Of a DNA stretch of 64,000 nucleotides, positions 12,268 to 23,564 are shown piece by piece. A program made the translations under genes and the position numbers. Each line of letters begins with the position of its first letter. The stretch's first letter is position 1. Source of the DNA: Cyathus striatus (Eukaryota; Basidiomycota; Agaricomycetes; Agaricales; Nidulariaceae); contig JAOVFP010000002.1 in NCBI GenBank assembly GCA_025738555.1, positions 1,054,001 through 1,118,000 of the forward strand, read 5' to 3'. The notes below the pieces were generated by a model. That model made no database searches. It was not told the origin of the DNA and saw only the letters and a list, made by a program, of their open reading frames with translations.

Positions 12268-12689
12268 ATATTTTTAAGAATGACAGTCAGCGAGATAAAT
12301 CAAACATCTGTTCATGCAGATATTTTCGTGCACGAGTCTTCGAGTGAAGTCGAGTTCCTTCAAATCAAATTAAATTACTCGCTATTTTTTTTTTGAGCAA
12401 AAGTTGAGTTTCCTTAGTAAAACTAGGTGACTCGCATATGGAATAATAAGTGAGCATATTTGTATTGATAGATATACTAGCATCATAAATATTTTTGTAT
12501 GGTATGTCAATAAGGGGTAATATAGGTTGGAATAGGAAGGAAGTATGCCTATGTATAACTTATAGGTCTGGCGTACTTAGCTACACCCTGAACAGTGCCA
12601 AAGTCAGTGTTATCTTTTTTTTTTTTCAATCCTAGTTTATTAAGTTGGTTGTGGAAAACCATATGTCATGACTACACAGTGCAATCTAC

Positions 12690-13560
12690 TTGACTAAGGG
12701 AGACTATCTAACTGGTGTGAGTGGGGTACTGTTGCTACGAACTCGGGCTGTGATGCCGGAGGCGAGGACATCTGGTCTTGGCAGGTATATGGTGGGAAAC
12801 CGAATCGTGTCAAGAGTCAGGCATCTGGTGGGTCCCACTCGGGGAGGGTGCCTAGTGTGCAGTCGAAGCGTGCAGTGGTGCGGGCATAGGTGAAGAGCGC
12901 AGCAATGCGTTTGGGCGAGGCGAGGAGTTTTCCTAGCGTGAGGTGGTCCTGCGCTGTCCTGTGAGTAGGACAGTGGAATAGGAAGTGGTCGGTGGTTTTG
13001 GGCCTGAGGTGGCAGCAGCAACAGACAGGAGAGGGGGATTTCCCAATGCAGTGGAGGTGTTGGTACAGGGGGTTATGATTCATAATGAGATAACCTGGCA
13101 GTGTTGAGAGTTTACAGGGTAATGTGAAGAATGTCTCCCAGAATTTCAGGAGATGTTTGAGAGGGAAGATGCAGTTAATTCGATGGTAGTGAGGGGAGGT
13201 TCTCCAGGCATTGTCGTTGTGTGATATGAGAGAAATCTGGTGGGCCGTGCGGAGTGTAGCTTTGTTCGCGGGGAGTGGTGAACGTAAGCTTTTGGTAGAA
13301 AGGGGTGAGGGCTTGAGCCATCCATGATAGCGCCCTTTGCCTCTGCGTCTGCGTGTTCGTTTCCCGGCACGTCCAAGTGTCCCGGTACCCATCAAATGGT
13401 GATGGTGGGTCGGCAGGCCAGGGGGTGTGCTCAAGGATGGATCCCAGCTGATGTTGTTGTTATCTTGTGGGCGGTGGTATGTGCTACATACGAGGAACTT
13501 CTTATGGCTACCTCACCCAGCCACTTGCAACGCCCTTCTAACTCGATGGCATGAGTTCAC
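12690..13560 (-). pseudogene. 3' end of a non-LTR retrotransposon (RNase H and terminal zinc finger), decayed
   Basis: Two minus-strand frames show the end of a LINE polyprotein. One has W-V-P-G-H-L-D-V-P-G-N-E-H-A-D-A-E-A-K at about 13395-13338, the typical RNase H C-terminal segment. The other has a cysteine/histidine cluster, C-C-C-C-H followed by D-H-F-L-F-H-C, at about 13023-12970, typical of LINE C-termini. The two motifs lie in different frames, so there is at least one frameshift, and an in-frame TGA directly precedes the W-V-P-G-H segment. No reverse transcriptase is present, so this is a 5'-truncated dead copy. The piece at 36283-36500 shares the P-K-T-T-D finger region and belongs to the same family. 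The stretch is GC-richer than its neighbours. Confidence 0.8.
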
Positions 13561-13764
13561 TGGCGTCGTCATACATACACAAATACTTGTGTAACATTGT
13601 AGGCGGGAATTGGAGTTTGAATTAAGCTTCAATGGGCACAAAAGCCACATTCTCGTCTTCACCTTCCACTCTGTACTCAACCACACACATTGCCGACCTC
13701 TAAAGCGTTCTGAGGTGAACTTAGCACATTAGCACCCCACTCATCATCCTGAATCCAGCCTTAG
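13561..13764. other. Spacer upstream of the GCM-MULE gene
   Basis: This lies directly 5' of the proposed start codon at 13765 and presumably holds promoter and leader. I see no distinct motif. Confidence 0.3.
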
Positions 13765-14140
13765 ATGCCGAAAAGGATCCCCCCCATTCTTGATCTTGAA
13801 TACGACGAACAATTGAAGAAATATAAGGTATGGTTTTATATATTTCAGAATTTTACACCGGTTTTCACATTCCAGATCAGCGACAACATCATGGTCTTCT
13901 ACCACCAACGTATATATAGAGGTCATAGACGGGGGCTGACTTGGAGGAAGGGGAAGTTAGAGAAGATTGTTGAAGGTATCTCAGATACAGCAAAACAGTG
14001 GAGGGTAAGTGATTTGGACTGCTATAACAATGAATTTCAACTTATGTCTTCATGTATCAGTTCTTGCAATTTCACATCAGACTTGGAAAGCGAACTTGTT
14101 GTGCATTCGGTTGGACCCAAATTAGATATCCTGTGTAAGT
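13765..14140 (+). pseudogene. 5' exons of the GCM-MULE gene
   Basis: The ATG at 13765 begins M-P-K-R-I-P-P-I-L-D. A 48-nt intron (13828-13875, GTATGG...CCAG) leads in phase to an exon with Y-R-G-H-R-R-G-L-T-W. A consensus GTAAGT lies at 14005, yet a frame carrying H-S-V-G-P-K-L-D-I-L continues to about 14127 and fits the family better if a frame change is allowed. The exon structure after 14004 is therefore uncertain. Joining these exons to the downstream gene rests on order, strand and my recollection of this family. Confidence 0.5.
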
Positions 14141-14376
14141 ATATCTTCCATTTTTTTCTTTTCCTACTCACCTCCTGAAGCTATAGAAAATGATAAGCTT
14201 ACATGTATGATAAATGGCCTGTAGTGTCATACTTACATTAATATTGGTGCTACATGTTAATATCCATACTAAAATCGTTTTCATATATTCTTTACTGTAT
14301 CAAATGTTTGCTATATCCTGTATCGAGAACACCTTGTATCAAGACACATACCTATTGCAATGGGCATTTCCTCTAG

Positions 14377-14546
14377 GTGCTACGCCATTGCCTGGGACCG
14401 CCTCTCTACACAGTCTACAATGCAGAATGCACGGGTTTTATTCTGGGCACCCACCTCCTGAAATCCCTATGGATTGGCAGTTATCATACGGTCTCCTTTG
14501 CGGCAGACATTCAGGCATCCCTCTCAGCGGCCGGCAGCTTTTATTC
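14377..14546 (+). pseudogene. Probable further exon, cut by a foldback insertion
   Basis: A GC-richer island with a frame reading C-L-G-P-P-L-Y-T-V-Y-N-A-E-C-T-G-F and ending A-A-G-S-F-Y-S-H just where the foldback element begins. Base composition differs sharply from the AT-rich foldback, consistent with a coding exon. After the foldback, at 17357, a frame (V-N-G-T-T-Q-T-G-A-H-K-S) opens and may be its continuation. Confidence 0.4.
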
Positions 14547-16168
14547 GCATATGATGCTCCAATGTGTCATTTATTTGCTGTACTTGTAGCTCAGTTTGCT
14601 ATACTTAACCATTGCCATACTCTCAGAATCTACTTTTTTTTCTGTATTTTCTGTATATATCTATATTGGTACTATATATTACATACTCATATATCCTACC
14701 ACTGCAGATATCTCTCTTATAATGACTGTTTCAACGACTTTCTGAGGCTTCGGAAATTTCCGTCACAATTCCCACGCTCTTCTGAGAATAGCCTGCCATT
14801 CAACTTACGTCCAACTTCTTGCCAACTTCAGTCAATCTTACCGTTAAACATTACTGAGCTTCAATTTCAGCTCATTTTAATTAGTTTACATTATATTAAT
14901 ACATACTCAATACTAGATAAGGACTACCAAAGGATATTTGGGGGCACTATTTCTAATATAAGGGTGTTATTAATCAAGTAAGCTCTCACCAAGCAACAGT
15001 GTGTCGCCGATAGCAACAATAACAGAATTATATAGCCTCTAAAGAGTTTCTTTTCACCACGGGCAATTGCTTTTATTCTCTTTGATGATATCGAGAAGAT
15101 ATGATGAAATCAAATCTTTCGTCATATCTTCTCAATATTATCGATTTTAAAATATATTCATCATATTTTTTTCATATCTTCGCACTTATAGAAGCAATTT
15201 CCCGCGGTGTTTTTCTCTCTGCTATAAGCTATGCACTGTCACTCTAATCATCATCTTAAACACTTGGATGGGTGTATTTTTATATTGGAAATAACATCTC
15301 CAAAGCATCTCGACTACCCTTTAGTAACTCATATTTAGTGTAAATTATCTATAAATATAGCATGGAACAATAAATTAAAGCTGAAATTAAAGCTCAGTAA
15401 TGTTAAATGGTAAAATTGACTGAAGTTGGATGTAAGTTGAATGGCAGGCTATTCTCAGAAGAGCGTGGGAATTGTGACGGAAATTTCCGAAGCCTCAGAA
15501 AGTTGTCAAAACAGTCATTATAAGAGAGATATCTGCAGTGGTAGGCTCAACAAAACCCTTCTCACGATATCACGTGGACCTTCCATATGTAGACATACAT
15601 CAACGGGAAGGGCACTTCATGAGACGGGCTTAGACCAAAGTCCAGGAAAGTGCAGGGCAGTGTAAAATGTGCAGTATATTTGCTCTGGGGCCTCGAGTTC
15701 AAACCAGCAGTATTGCATTGGTAGATAAAAAATGTTACATTGCTTCTTCCACACAACACTATGTATATAAAAATTTAAAATGTGTTGGGTGAAGGTCTCA
15801 GTGAGGGAGACAATTTGACGACCTCACAACACTCAAGGACAACAGAATGACTTCAAAAGTGACTTGATCAACTTCAAAATGATCATTTACATAATAGACA
15901 CTTCATTTGGAACTAATGATGGAAATTTTGATTTACACTGCCCTGGTAAAACACGGACTTTAGTACAAGACTGTCCATGGAGTGGATGTATTGAGTCGAG
16001 ACTATCTGCAGTGGTAGGATATATGAGTATGTAATATATAGTACCAATATAGATATATACAGAAAATATAGAAAAACAAGTAGATTCTGAGAGTACAGCA
16101 ACGGTTAAGTATGGCGAACCAAGCTATGAGTACAGCAAATAAATGACACATTGGAGCGTCATATACTT
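14547..16168. mobile_element. Foldback element I (long inverted repeats)
   Basis: The left arm runs from about 14547 to the centre near 15120. The right arm is about 15130-15545 continued at 16004-16168. Matching landmarks include ATATCCTACCACTGCAGATA (left) against CTGCAGTGGTAGG (right), and the pair around GAATAGCCTGCCATTCAACT. The ends carry ATGCTCCA / TGGAGC. The element interrupts the coding sequence of the GCM-MULE gene. The right arm is split by a 458-bp insertion. No transposase frame; superfamily unknown; no target duplication found. Confidence 0.7.
15546..16003. mobile_element. 458-bp insertion flanked by a 15-bp direct duplication
   Basis: The 15-mer ATCTGCAGTGGTAGG occurs at 15531-15545 and again at 16004-16018, on either side of sequence absent from the opposite foldback arm. 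A duplication of that length fits target-primed retrotransposition (SINE or LINE type) better than cut-and-paste. There is no obvious poly(A) tail, so the class is open. Confidence 0.55.
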
Positions 16169-17357
16169 AAAACCTGTGCCGTACTTCGGTTGCCATAAAT
16201 AAGTGTCGCCGTAATCGCAGAATTGGCTTATTCTTCAACATTTTATATACATATGTATTCTACATGGTTATGTTATGTATTCATATATTATAACGTCTTC
16301 GAAATTGACTGTTTCGACGACTTTTTGTGGCCTCGGAAATCTCCGTAAAAGGTTCCCACGCCTTTCCGAAGATGAGAAAGGTACGTCATTACGACTTTGT
16401 TCTCGCTAATACATTAGAATATGTAACATATGATTATTATATTAAATGTTATTTACTTACAGGCATGAACTGAGATAAGCTAAGACATTTGATAGACACC
16501 TACAATGCTCCAATTTTTATGTTATGTTATACCTCTTCTGCACCATCTTTCTTAATATATTGATAGCAATAAAGCAGTGTATTGGGAAGCTGAACATACA
16601 ATATAGCTTAAAGGTATCTGGACATGGTCTTACTTTGATGAGCAGTGTACAGGTGCTTTTATACTGGAGATAAGACAATATAAACCTTTTAGTGTCAGAT
16701 ATCTATTAATAAAATGTACAAAAGTGAAATAAGAGCATAAACGAAGTTCTGTTATCCCTAACATTACAGTTGGATGTATGGCACAATGGTCAGAAGAGCG
16801 TGGGAATTGAAACGGTAATTTCCGAATCCTTAGAAAGTCGTCGAAATGGTCAATTTTACAGACATATACACAGTAGATCTATGTACCAACATATATTATA
16901 AAATAGCAGAATGTATTTATGATGGAAATATCGAAAAATGCGCAGATTATTAGATCACAGTGACACTTAAGTATGGTGAACCGAACTATAACTACGGTGA
17001 ATTTATCAATAGATGACGCTCCATTCTCGAGAAGGTGGGGGAACCATGTATGGAGATCTTAAGTATGGCGAACCAAACTATAACTATGGCGAATTTATCA
17101 ATAGATGACGCTCCATTCTCAAGAAGGCGTGGGAACCATGTACGGAGATTTCTGAGGCTGCAAAAAGTCATTGAAACAGTCAATTTCGAAGACGTTATAA
17201 TATATGAATACATAGCATAACCATGTAGAATACATATGTATATAAAACATTGAGGAATAAGCCAATTCTGCAATTACAGCAATACTTATTTATGGCAACT
17301 GAAGTACAGCACAGGTTTTAAGTACGGTGAATTAATTAATAGTTGGAGCATCAAGTG
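16169..17357. mobile_element. Foldback element II, same family as I
   Basis: Inverted arms: AAAACCTGTGCCGTACTTCG at about 16170 matches in reverse complement near 17318, and the arms pair through GCCATAAATAAGTG, CAGAATTGGCTTATTC and ATTCTACATGGTTATG. Near 16990-17110 a segment with CAATAGATGACGCTCCATTC is duplicated in tandem. Ends again carry TGGAGCATCA-type sequence. It abuts element I, suggesting self-insertion or arm duplication. Confidence 0.65.
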
Positions 17358-18334
17358 CAGTGGTGAATGGAACGACTCAAACAGGTGCACATAAGTCTCT
17401 TAACAAGTTACGACAACAGGATGGACTAAGGAATAATCCCCAGTTACATGATGATGAGGCTGTGCAACACCTGTCTCAGCTCATGGACTCTACTACAACC
17501 AGTAATCCCACTGATTCCTTAACTGAAGAACTAGGTGTCACTTGGCTGCCATATCTGAGTCTCTTGGTATTGACCCAGGATGTTTTCCAGGCAATAGTAC
17601 CAGTAGCCTAGTTGAACTTGATAAACATCTATGTGACATTGACTTGTTATGGAGTAGTAATATGTCATGATATGTATGAGGTGCATCAGATGAATACATG
17701 TTATATGGGGATAATACTATTTTTCTGCAGTTCGAAATAGGGAGCTTTGGTGAAACATATTCATTGCTTCAGACATCAACAAGCATTTTTATCCCAGCTT
17801 GCAGCAAGTTATAGATAGCACTAAACAGGAATCAAGAAATGGGATTTGTATGTACTATTAACTAATATTCATCTATAACTTTTGGTTTACACAATAGCAG
17901 GCCAAATATGTGCAGTCGATTGGAAGTTTATTTGCTGTTGGACATAAATGGAAACATTCCATTTCGAATTCCACATCCCCTACTCCCAAGAAACTAAAAG
18001 CTCCTACTGGCGAAGAGAAGACTGAAGGAGAGGGGAGTAGGAGGGAAACAACTACACAGGATCTCCTCAACACAGTAGGTTTGTTACACTATAATGATAT
18101 GCCCTCCACCTTTTCTAACATCCCCCACCAGGCATGGTTATAGCCTGCTTACAGATCTACAAAAATGAGACACAGGATGACATCGATAAGAAGCATAAGA
18201 TAATTGGCGAAGTGTACGAACGGGCGGAACAAGGCATACCAAAAGGATTTGCGCTCTTTGTAACACCTGAAGGTCAGTTATTGATGTATAATAAGAGGTT
18301 ATTTGCTAAATACTATCTATCCTTTTGCATTTAG
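17358..18334 (+). pseudogene. N-terminal linker region of the GCM-MULE gene
   Basis: Several short open stretches precede the zinc domain. One (about 17910-18074) reads S-I-G-S-L-F-A-V-G-H-K-W-K-H and then a charged K/E-rich stretch. After an intron, 18134-18272 reads a charged segment ending L-F-V-T-P-E-G, whose donor at 18273 and acceptor at 18333-18334 join in phase to the next exon. The joint around 18075-18132 does not keep frame with consensus splice sites, so a frameshift or mis-set intron lies there. Confidence 0.45.
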
Positions 18335-19179
18335 GACATATCCGAGGATATATTGCAAGGCCCGTTGAAAGGGACATAACAGGACTACTTCCTAAAGTCG
18401 AAGTCGAACCCATGGAAGTCGAACCCGTGGAACCTATACAATCAAATACAACCCATGCACAGACAAAAATCACTGTTAGAGCTTCAAAGCATAACACCAG
18501 TGACAGTGATGATAGTGACAGTGATGACAGTGACAGCGAGACCGACGATGAGAGTGATGATGACAATGATGATGACGAAGATGACAGGAAGGTCCTGAAT
18601 GTTAAGAGCAGTTGCAAGTTTAGAGGAATCAATAAATGCGAGCTCAAAAAGATTGCCAAAACAATTGATCTTTGGCCTGGTGAAGACCCTAATACGTGGA
18701 ACACTTTTCCGGATGGAGAGTGGCAACACAAGTACTCTCTGTGGTATTACACTGATACAGGACGAATGAAGATCCAGTGGGTGAACCAGTCATCTTGGGG
18801 AGTGAAAAGGAATGGAAGCCGAGACGCAAAAACATACAAAAGAGGCTATAGATGTCAAAGAACTTGCCGAGGAGTCTTTACTTGCGATAATCCCAGTTGC
18901 CTGGTTATTATTCATGCCAGATCCACATTGAAGGCACGAAGTAAGCAGCAAGAATGGAAGTGTAAGCAATGTAAAAACTCGATAACCTACATTAGATGCA
19001 ACGCCAAGTCCATTACTTATATTTATAGGAAGGGCGTATATTTCTGTCAGCACGGTTTTCATCATCATGGCAAACTGGGTGACATAGTTAGTCCCTTACC
19101 AGTGCAGTGCAAAAAGTTAAGGCAGGATGTCATTTTACATCCAAACGCTAAAGCTTCGGAGCTGCAGTCAGGAGTGTGA
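18335..19179 (+). pseudogene. Acidic linker and GCM/WRKY-like zinc domain
   Basis: An exon of the larger gene. It starts with a D/S-rich acidic tract (about 18500-18590), then a zinc-binding domain: C-Q-R-T-C-R-G-V-F-T-C, later W-K-C-K-Q-C, then Y-F-C-Q-H-G-F-H-H-H. The Cys/His spacing fits the GCM/WRKY/FLYWCH DNA-binding superfamily often found in MULE transposases, where it probably binds element ends. The frame ends at TGA 19177-19179, after which the same frame continues straight into the transposase, so this stop is a nonsense mutation rather than the gene end. Confidence 0.7.
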
Positions 19180-20264
19180 GATGTAATGGGCATACCTGGG
19201 GTGCCAGTGACTGATTATTCCACCTGTTATAACAATGTCCACAGAATCACTGTGGAAAGAAAACAGATCATTGAGTCTTTGGGGGGCCCCCCAATGACGC
19301 TGGAGTTCAATCTCGAAGCATACAAAACATTTTCTGAAGCACATCCAACATTTATTGTCGCTGAGGATCTTATCGACAAGAAAGTTATCTCTTTCCAATC
19401 TACTTGGATGGCTTCCTTACTTGTCAGAGCTGATTTTAATCCTTCTGGGTTAAATGGTGTTATCTCAGATGCCGCGCATGGCTGGTGGAAATACAGGTCT
19501 TCTCTCGTTATTATTTCTACACTCTATTGCACGCAAACTTCATCATGGATGCTGGTCTTGTTCACCTACAGCGACGGCGGAACAAGCCTACACTACAAGC
19601 TTCATTTCTGGGTGTTATTCGGAAATATCTTCATTCTGTACAGAGAGAACAATGTGCAGATTACCGATCGTGCCTTCTCTGGGGTGTGTATTTTATATGC
19701 TCTCTCTCTATAGATAACACACATTAACCATCTGTTAGGTTGTTGATTTCAGTGAGGCCCAGCAAAATGGGTATATCGACGCGTTTGTTGAGATGGCCAT
19801 TGAAATGAATGATCCTCGAGATCTTGTTGAACTGAGGGTTGCTGCTGAGGGTCTTCTGAAAGGCTGCCAACAGCATTTCAAAAGCAGCGTGAGGCATATC
19901 AAGCATATGAAAGGAATCGACAATGATTCCAACAGCTATAAATTCGAAATGAACATGCTTCATCTTCTCGATGTGCCAGTGAAAGAATTTGACGAGATTG
20001 TTGAGAAGATTTTTCTAACCTTCCCAAAGGTGAAGCCGTGGCTATCCTGGTATTTACAGCCCCACATGGCATCAATGATTTTCCAGTGTAAACGAAAGAT
20101 GGGGGTTACTGAATGGACATCTCTACCATCCACGACGAATGCTGAGGAAGCACAGCACTTCAAGATGTATATGTCCCAGGGTCGAGACCACTACTTTTAC
20201 GAAGGCCTTACATCGTTGAAGGCACTTGCAGACGCAAACGAAACGACATTCAATGCTTTCATTA
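19180..20264 (+). pseudogene. Mutator-like (MULE) DDE transposase domain
   Basis: Two exons joined by a 55-nt intron (19684-19738) in phase 0. Likely catalytic residues: Asp in I-S-D-A-A-H-G-W-W (about 19468), Asp in V-V-D-F-S-E-A-Q (about 19745) and Glu in T-T-N-A-E-E-A-Q-H-F (about 20150). This is the expected DDE layout for MULEs. A segment G-G-T-S-L-H-Y-K-L-H-F lies between the first two. The domain is open apart from the TGA just before it. The exon ends at a GTAAGT donor at 20265. Confidence 0.75.
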
Positions 20265-20319
20265 GTAAGTCTTAACTCTTATCTTAAGTTGGGGATGGTA
20301 CTGATATTTATTTTCATAG

Positions 20320-21860
20320 CTGGCACATGTATTCGTTATGGAAAAGCTGCACCCTGGCAGACATATGATCGAAAGTCTCGCCATTCAGAAAGGAAGCTAA
20401 TTGATGAGTCAACAGACAAGGAAACCAAGAAGGAAAATAAAGCGACTGAATCGCCTGAAGAGGAGTCCCCAAAGAAAACATTGGCTGAGAATAAACCAAA
20501 GAAGAAAAGAGCAGAGAAGATTGTGAATGATGGTCGTCCTTATGATCACAAAACCAAAAAATATTTAGACACCCATGCAGGTCTAAATGAAGCTGTTAAG
20601 AACGAAGAGAGGGCTAAGCTCCTTCAAGTGTCAAAAGCAACAGAGAGAGCCAAAAAAAATGCCCCAAAAAAAGTAATGACACAACGGAAGACTCGACAGG
20701 GACCTAAAGGTGTTACAGAGCCTCAAAAGAAGAAAAGTCAGCACAAGCTACTACCTAAAGGCATTCCAAAGCCTCATAAGAAAAAAATGTTTGAAGATTT
20801 TAGCTCTAGCCCACTGAATATCTCTGATGAAGGGCGCAAACCCAGTCTTTTTGCTTCCTTCTCATGGGAGGACAATTCGTGCTGGTTGGATTCCTCTTTA
20901 CAGCTCTTATTTCAGGCTTTGTATTGTCGTCCCCACAACTTCGAAACTGTGGTGAGGACTGTGCCACCAGACTGCCATCTGAAGGTAGTCGAGACGTTAT
21001 TTAATAAATACTTGGGCTATCAAGCCGAAGTCTTTAGCCTATCCTCTGTAAAGAAGCTTTCAGAGGAATGGAATATATTCTTAAACTATCTCGCAAATCA
21101 TAGGATAGGAAATATTAGAAAAGGCAATTTTAACAACCTCTGGGTGAGTTAGTACGATCCATCACATATAATTTCTTATTGGCTTCATGGTTAGGAATGG
21201 TTTTATGACGTTGTGAACAAGGCGAGGACAGAAAGCAAGTATAACGGCCACCTGTACTTTGAACGACTCAAGGTGGCCATACGCATATGTTGTAAAGCTC
21301 TCGACACAAACAAGATTATACACTTGTACATGGAAAAGACGCCAAAATGGAAAAGGGCCATTCATCTGACGATTAAGGACTTTAACACATTCAACAGAAA
21401 TGCAAATACATGGCTTAAGCATCAAACCAGCTTTAAATATGACATCCACGATGTACTTCCCTGTTACAGAACCATTGATGGCAAGCCCAAGTGCACTGGG
21501 GTTAACTTTGATGTTATGAAATGGTTATCTATCCCAGTTGTACTAATCATCAACATAGACGAGGCTTGTTTTATGCCTCAAGGCAAGGACAACTTACCTT
21601 TGGTTTGGAATTTTCCGGGGGAAATTCAACCTGATGGAAATTCCGTTGTTTATGAAATGGTCAGGCGTGCTTTCTATGGTGCCAACCACTTCAGAACTCG
21701 GTACTTGTACAACGGTGCAATTTACGACTATGATGGGATGAACGCTAGTATCACAAAAGAGCTCACTGATATGACGGCTAAGACTGCTCTGTATGGACAG
21801 AATGTAAATCCTCCACCTGGCTTCTTCACAACCATGGTTGTTTATAAGTTGCGAGGTGGC
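20320..21860 (+). pseudogene. Lysine-rich linker and ubiquitin-specific-peptidase-like domain
   Basis: Begins at acceptor 20319 in phase with the transposase exon. A basic, nuclear-type linker (about 20370-20810) precedes F-S-W-E-D-N-S-C-W-L-D-S-S-L-Q, which matches the catalytic Cys box of C19/USP peptidases. After an intron (21144-21194) the domain ends with G-A-N-H-F-R-T-R-Y-L then I-Y-D-Y-D-G-M, fitting the catalytic His and Asp boxes. All three catalytic positions are therefore present. By family it would cleave ubiquitin-like conjugates; a role in protecting the transposase or host chromatin factors from turnover is inference. Confidence 0.65.
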
Positions 21861-21893
21861 GTAAGTTCACAAGAATCATTCTTAGAGTGACAG

Positions 21894-22438
21894 GTTGCAA
21901 AGATTCTTGAGCTACATCAGATTAGCGTCTCAGGCATGCAGGGGCTACAGAAACCTCCAGTATTAAAGTACCGTGGAGCTGATCTTTCTCCAGAGGTCAA
22001 TCATTCATGGTTCAAGAAGACGAAGCAAGTGTATACCTGGGAATATACTAGAGCTATTCCCAAATCGTCCACAATGCCACCAGAAGAATCAACAACTCTA
22101 CACCATCAAGTTACTCCCATAACAGATGATGAGAGCGATGAACGTTCCATTCCGCCACCAGAGGAATTGTCAACTCAGCATCCAGATGAGAAGGGTTCGT
22201 CGCAACTACAAGATGGGGAAGATGATGACTCTGTTGAAAGTAACTCACCTTTCAACTGTTGATGTGGTGTAGCTGGAAACGGCCCAGAACTTGACGTGGA
22301 GGCACCAGGAGCTATTCAATGCTATGGGTGCAAAGATTGGATGCACTTGGCTTGCCAATGAGGTGGACGAGGATCTTGGCTGCCAGAAGAAATAGATTTC
22401 TTCTGTGACTACTGCTCAAAGGGAAAGTCTTATATAGT
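21894..22438 (+). pseudogene. PHD-finger exon with two TGA stops
   Basis: After a 33-nt intron (21861-21893) the frame runs through an acidic, proline-rich segment into a zinc finger: Cys, stop, C-G, then C-Y-G-C, D-W-M-H-L-A-C, and F-F-C-D-Y-C. This is the C4-H-C3 spacing of a PHD finger, a histone-tail reader. TGA codons fall after the first Cys (22260-22262) and after L-A-C-Q (about 22360). Both are explained by CGA to TGA change of an Arg codon, which is inference. Confidence 0.65.
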
Positions 22439-22493
22439 GTAAGTAACCATTTATTCACTTTATAGCAACTTTTCTTATATTTCCACCTTTCAG

Positions 22494-23564
22494 GCCAACC
22501 CCCCCGAAAGGGTGGCCACAAAGAAACCAAACAAATCATCTACTGTTAGTTCTTCCAGGCCACATAAGAGATAACTACTAACCATTTCGTCAAATAGAGC
22601 AGGGAGAGGCACTTTAATCCTTGTCAGTCAGTATTGGTACCCAGGAAGGATTCTTAGGAAAGTCGAGCTAGGACATGAGATGCAATGGGATGTCAAGCTT
22701 TGGAGGGACTGTAGTATCCCAGAGAGAAATCAGGGAAATTTTCTTATCTATAATGGCATTAAAAAAAGCGAAATTGTTGATGAGTTGTGGAAAGATATCC
22801 AAAGCTGGCGAGGGATACAGGTGATCATATTTTTATAGTCTTTACATAATAACTAACGAGCATACCAGCTTGGTCATTGGAAGCTGGCGATTAATACTCC
22901 TTCAGAGGAAGACATAATCAAGAACTTTGTACAGACCCCTGTAACAAAAGAAATGGAGGGGATCCTTGGTCCTCACATCATTATACTGGATGAGCTACTC
23001 TGCATCGACATCCAAAAAGTCGATCTCCGAAAATATAGGAACATACCAGCACTTCATTATGCTCGCAGAATGGAGAAATACCCAAACGAGCAGAGCCTAG
23101 GTTATATTCGAGGGACAGTCGACCATTATGGCAACCTGACGCCTCAGCAACGAGCTGAAATCACACATTGGTTCTCTATTAATGTTCCTTCTGCATCATC
23201 AAACAAGAAAAAGCCTTTGAAGAATCATCCATCAAAGTGGATGCTTACCATATCATTTGTGCATGCAGTGACATTATACATTATGTCAGTGTACAAGGAT
23301 AGGCTTGAAACTGGAACGAAGCCTGTTGAAGCTGCATGGATATACCAGGTGAAGGAAAGGATGACGGCTTCTATAGATGTGGACCATGAGTGCGTGACAA
23401 TGTTTGAGCGGAGACTGTTCGAATCTTCGATTGATGCAAGCCGCGCTGGAAGTGGAATTTGGGGATTCAATGTTGGTCCTCTCCAGAATGAATGGTTTCC
23501 TTACAATGAAGTCCCAGCTTACTGGCGAGAATCAAAATTTGTAGATGTTCAAGAGGATCTGGAG
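22494..23564 (+). pseudogene. C-terminal region of the GCM-MULE-PHD gene
   Basis: Two exons, about 22494-22820 and from about 22870 to 23564. The first has a TAA near 22573 and then a basic R-A-G-R-G-T-L-I segment with aromatic residues that could be a chromo/Tudor-like fold (speculative). The second is open for 220 residues with no domain I can name. It ends at a GTATGC donor (23565) with no downstream exon before the inverted repeat starting near 23689, so the 3' end is probably lost. Confidence 0.55.

Larger units (their letters stand above)
9545..12440. repeat. Block of GAGTTCC / AAGTTAAGTT-type repeats
   Basis: The block opens with TTTCGAGTTCCCGTTAAATT and is dominated at both ends by variants of AAGTTGAGTTCCCTCGAGTC. 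Similar motifs recur at 28310-28745, 37990-38285 and 38985-39085, so this is a dispersed family of simple-sequence-rich elements. The middle (about 9740-10010) has a tandem duplication of roughly 110-120 bases containing CCTATTGTGAGGCATGATAA. There is no coding capacity. Whether the block is one element or several merged repeats cannot be told from the sequence. Confidence 0.55.
13765..23564 (+). pseudogene. GCM zinc finger / MULE transposase / USP-like peptidase / PHD-finger gene, decayed and interrupted
   Basis: A single multi-exon gene of a type seen in Agaricomycetes, here a pseudogene. The proposed start is the ATG at 13765; exon 1 ends at 13827 and exon 2 runs 13876-14004. Recognisable order after the interruption: acidic linker, GCM/WRKY-like zinc domain, Mutator-like DDE transposase, lysine-rich linker, C19-type peptidase-like domain, PHD finger, and a long C-terminal region to 23564 that stops at a donor site with no further exon found. 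In-frame stops lie at 19177 (TGA), 22260 (TGA), about 22360 (TGA) and about 22573 (TAA). Nested foldback elements occupy 14547-17357. The transposase suggests the gene mobilised itself or relatives; the peptidase and PHD domains suggest interaction with ubiquitin conjugates and histone tails. These roles are inferred from domain families. I found no TIRs bounding the gene. Confidence 0.75.

Noticed and set aside
14214..14981. 255-residue frame
   Set aside because: It runs from a possible exon straight into a foldback arm and its translation has no domain; only the 14377-14546 island is kept, in another frame.
18306..18731. Minus-strand serine-rich 141-residue frame
   Set aside because: It is the antisense of the acidic D/S-rich tract in the GCM-MULE gene.
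19177..22362. TGA read as an amino acid (recoding) in the GCM-MULE gene
   Set aside because: The TGA codons fall at positions explained by CGA decay, a TAA also occurs downstream, and nuclear basidiomycete genes use TGA as stop.
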